From Acidobacteriota bacterium (GTDB taxonomy: Bacteria > Acidobacteriota > Blastocatellia > Pyrinomonadales > Pyrinomonadaceae): DNA of 5,809 bases. The stretch is taken from the NCBI GenBank assembly GCA_013698055.1, contig JACCVS010000254.1, forward strand, positions 1-5,809, read 5' to 3'. Within the stretch, counting starts at the first letter, position 1. Every line of letters begins with the position of its first letter. The notes under the pieces were generated by a model. It saw only the letters and a list, made by a program, of their open reading frames with translations, was not told where the DNA came from and ran no database searches. Both the position numbers and the translations under genes were made by a program. Below are positions 5,044-5,809 of this stretch, one piece after another.

Positions 5044-5809
5044 TTGGCTGGTGCAGCTTCACACGAACAATTGCTCGACCCCTCGATACTAGCCTCCATC
5101 GGGCGGCTCGATCTGGTTGCGCGCACCATCGTCGAAGGCTATCTCACAGGTCTGCACAAAAGCCCGTATCATGGACTCTCGCAGGAATTCGCAGCACACC
5201 GCCCGTACATCGCGGGCGACGAGCTGCGCCGCATTGACTGGCGAGTCTACGCGCGCACGGACAGGCTCTATGTTAAAGAATCCGAAGAAGAGACGAACGC
5301 GCCTGTGCGTTTACTTTTAGACATCAGCGCGTCGCTCAATTATGCGCCGCGCCAATTGAGTAAACTAGATTACGCGCGCTATCTGACAGCCGCGCTCGCT
5401 TATCTCGCCACGCGACAGGGCGACCGCGTCGGGCTTGTTTGTTTCAATGAAGAGGTGCGCGCCTTCATCCCAGCGCGCGGAGGCCTTCGCCATCTTCAAA
5501 CAATCCTCCTTGCGCTTGAAAATCTGGAAGCAAGTGGGCAGACGCGCATCGGCGCAAACCTGCTGCGTCAGGCTTCCGCATGGAAGCGGCGCGGTCTAGC
5601 CATCATCATTTCCGATCTCTACGACCAGCCCGAAGAGATTGTCGAAGCGGTCTCGCGCGTGCGCCGTGCCCGCCATGATGTGGTGGTCTTTCACCTGCTC
5701 GACCGCGCGGAGAAATTTCTCGAACAGCGCGGGACTTACGAGTTTCATGATCTTGAGACGAATGAAACCATCCTCGCCGACATTGACCGCGTGCGACGCG
5801 CTTACGTCG
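5044..5809 (+). CDS. DUF58 family protein (3' end outside window)
   Basis: The reading frame is open from 5035 to the window end, giving 255 visible codons and a cut last codon. DUF58 proteins carry a VWA-like fold and are standard partners of MoxR ATPases. The signature block lies at about residues 54-80: PYIAGDELRRIDWRVYART followed by DRLYVKE. The VWA-like core follows, with LLLD93-I-S95-A-S97, T167 and D191 (IISD) in MIDAS-like positions, and GDRVGLVCF between them. The last in-frame stop is at 5032, and the conserved LLDP segment begins at 5071. TTG at 5044 gives a plausible MAGAASHEQLLDP start; TTG at 5071 is the alternative, and neither has a clear Shine-Dalgarno. No signal peptide or membrane segment is visible, and this short DUF58 class is normally cytoplasmic. 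It lies 66 bases after the second VWFA gene and probably belongs to the same operon as the MoxR gene. Confidence 0.9.
   Translation, partial: MAGAASHEQLLDPSILASIGRLDLVARTIVEGYLTGLHKSPYHGLSQEFAAHRPYIAGDELRRIDWRVYARTDRLYVKESEEETNAPVRLLLDISASLNYAPRQLSKLDYARYLTAALAYLATRQGDRVGLVCFNEEVRAFIPARGGLRHLQTILLALENLEASGQTRIGANLLRQASAWKRRGLAIIISDLYDQPEEIVEAVSRVRRARHDVVVFHLLDRAEKFLEQRGTYEFHDLETNETILADIDRVRRAYV

Noticed and set aside
5117..5320. A 67-codon + strand open frame inside the DUF58 region
   Set aside because: It is out of frame with the strongly conserved DUF58 signature and composed mostly of Ser/Arg/Thr, as expected of a shadow.

Overview
This window looks like a chromosomal segment from an Acidobacteriota genome, plausibly the Blastocatellia/Pyrinomonadaceae side of the phylum. 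The main evidence is two adjacent genes for secreted proteins with the von Willebrand factor A (VWFA)-related domain that is expanded in Acidobacteria. Its hallmarks here are an R-V-D-T-x-L-V-x-L-N-V-S-V opening, an F-x-x-F-E-D-G motif, an intact MIDAS and an R-G-Y-Y ending. The class-level placement is inference. All genes are on the + strand and tightly packed.

Layout. Positions 1-780 hold the C-terminal two thirds of a PilT/PilU-family type IV pilus retraction ATPase, cut by the left edge. A 68-base gap follows with a small inverted repeat and a good ribosome binding site. Next come a 115-residue TPR protein (849-1196) and, six bases on and in the same frame, a complete MoxR-family AAA+ ATPase (1203-2210). 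A heptanucleotide inverted repeat (2207-2273) overlaps the moxR-type stop codon and abuts the ribosome binding site of the next gene. Then come the two VWFA proteins. The first (2289-3932) has an extra N-terminal DUF4097-like beta domain. The second (3922-4977) overlaps the first by 11 bases. A second, unrelated heptanucleotide inverted repeat (3933-4035) lies inside the start of the second gene and encodes most of its signal peptide. The window ends in a DUF58 protein (5044-5809, cut by the right edge) that starts at TTG.

How it may work together. MoxR ATPases are typically encoded beside VWA-fold partners, and MoxR plus DUF58 is a classic pair in Bat-like clusters. Here the pair is split by two exported VWFA proteins, giving one cytoplasmic AAA+ ATPase with three MIDAS-bearing proteins (two exported, one DUF58) and a TPR adaptor-like protein upstream. 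An envelope assembly or stress role is the simplest guess, but nothing in the sequence names a substrate. The pilus ATPase is probably a separate unit.

The most unusual features are the two period-7 inverted repeats at the two ends of the first VWFA gene. One can form two mutually exclusive hairpins next to a ribosome binding site. The other appears to have been turned into a signal peptide. No tRNA, rRNA, CRISPR array, transposase or convincing intrinsic terminator was seen.
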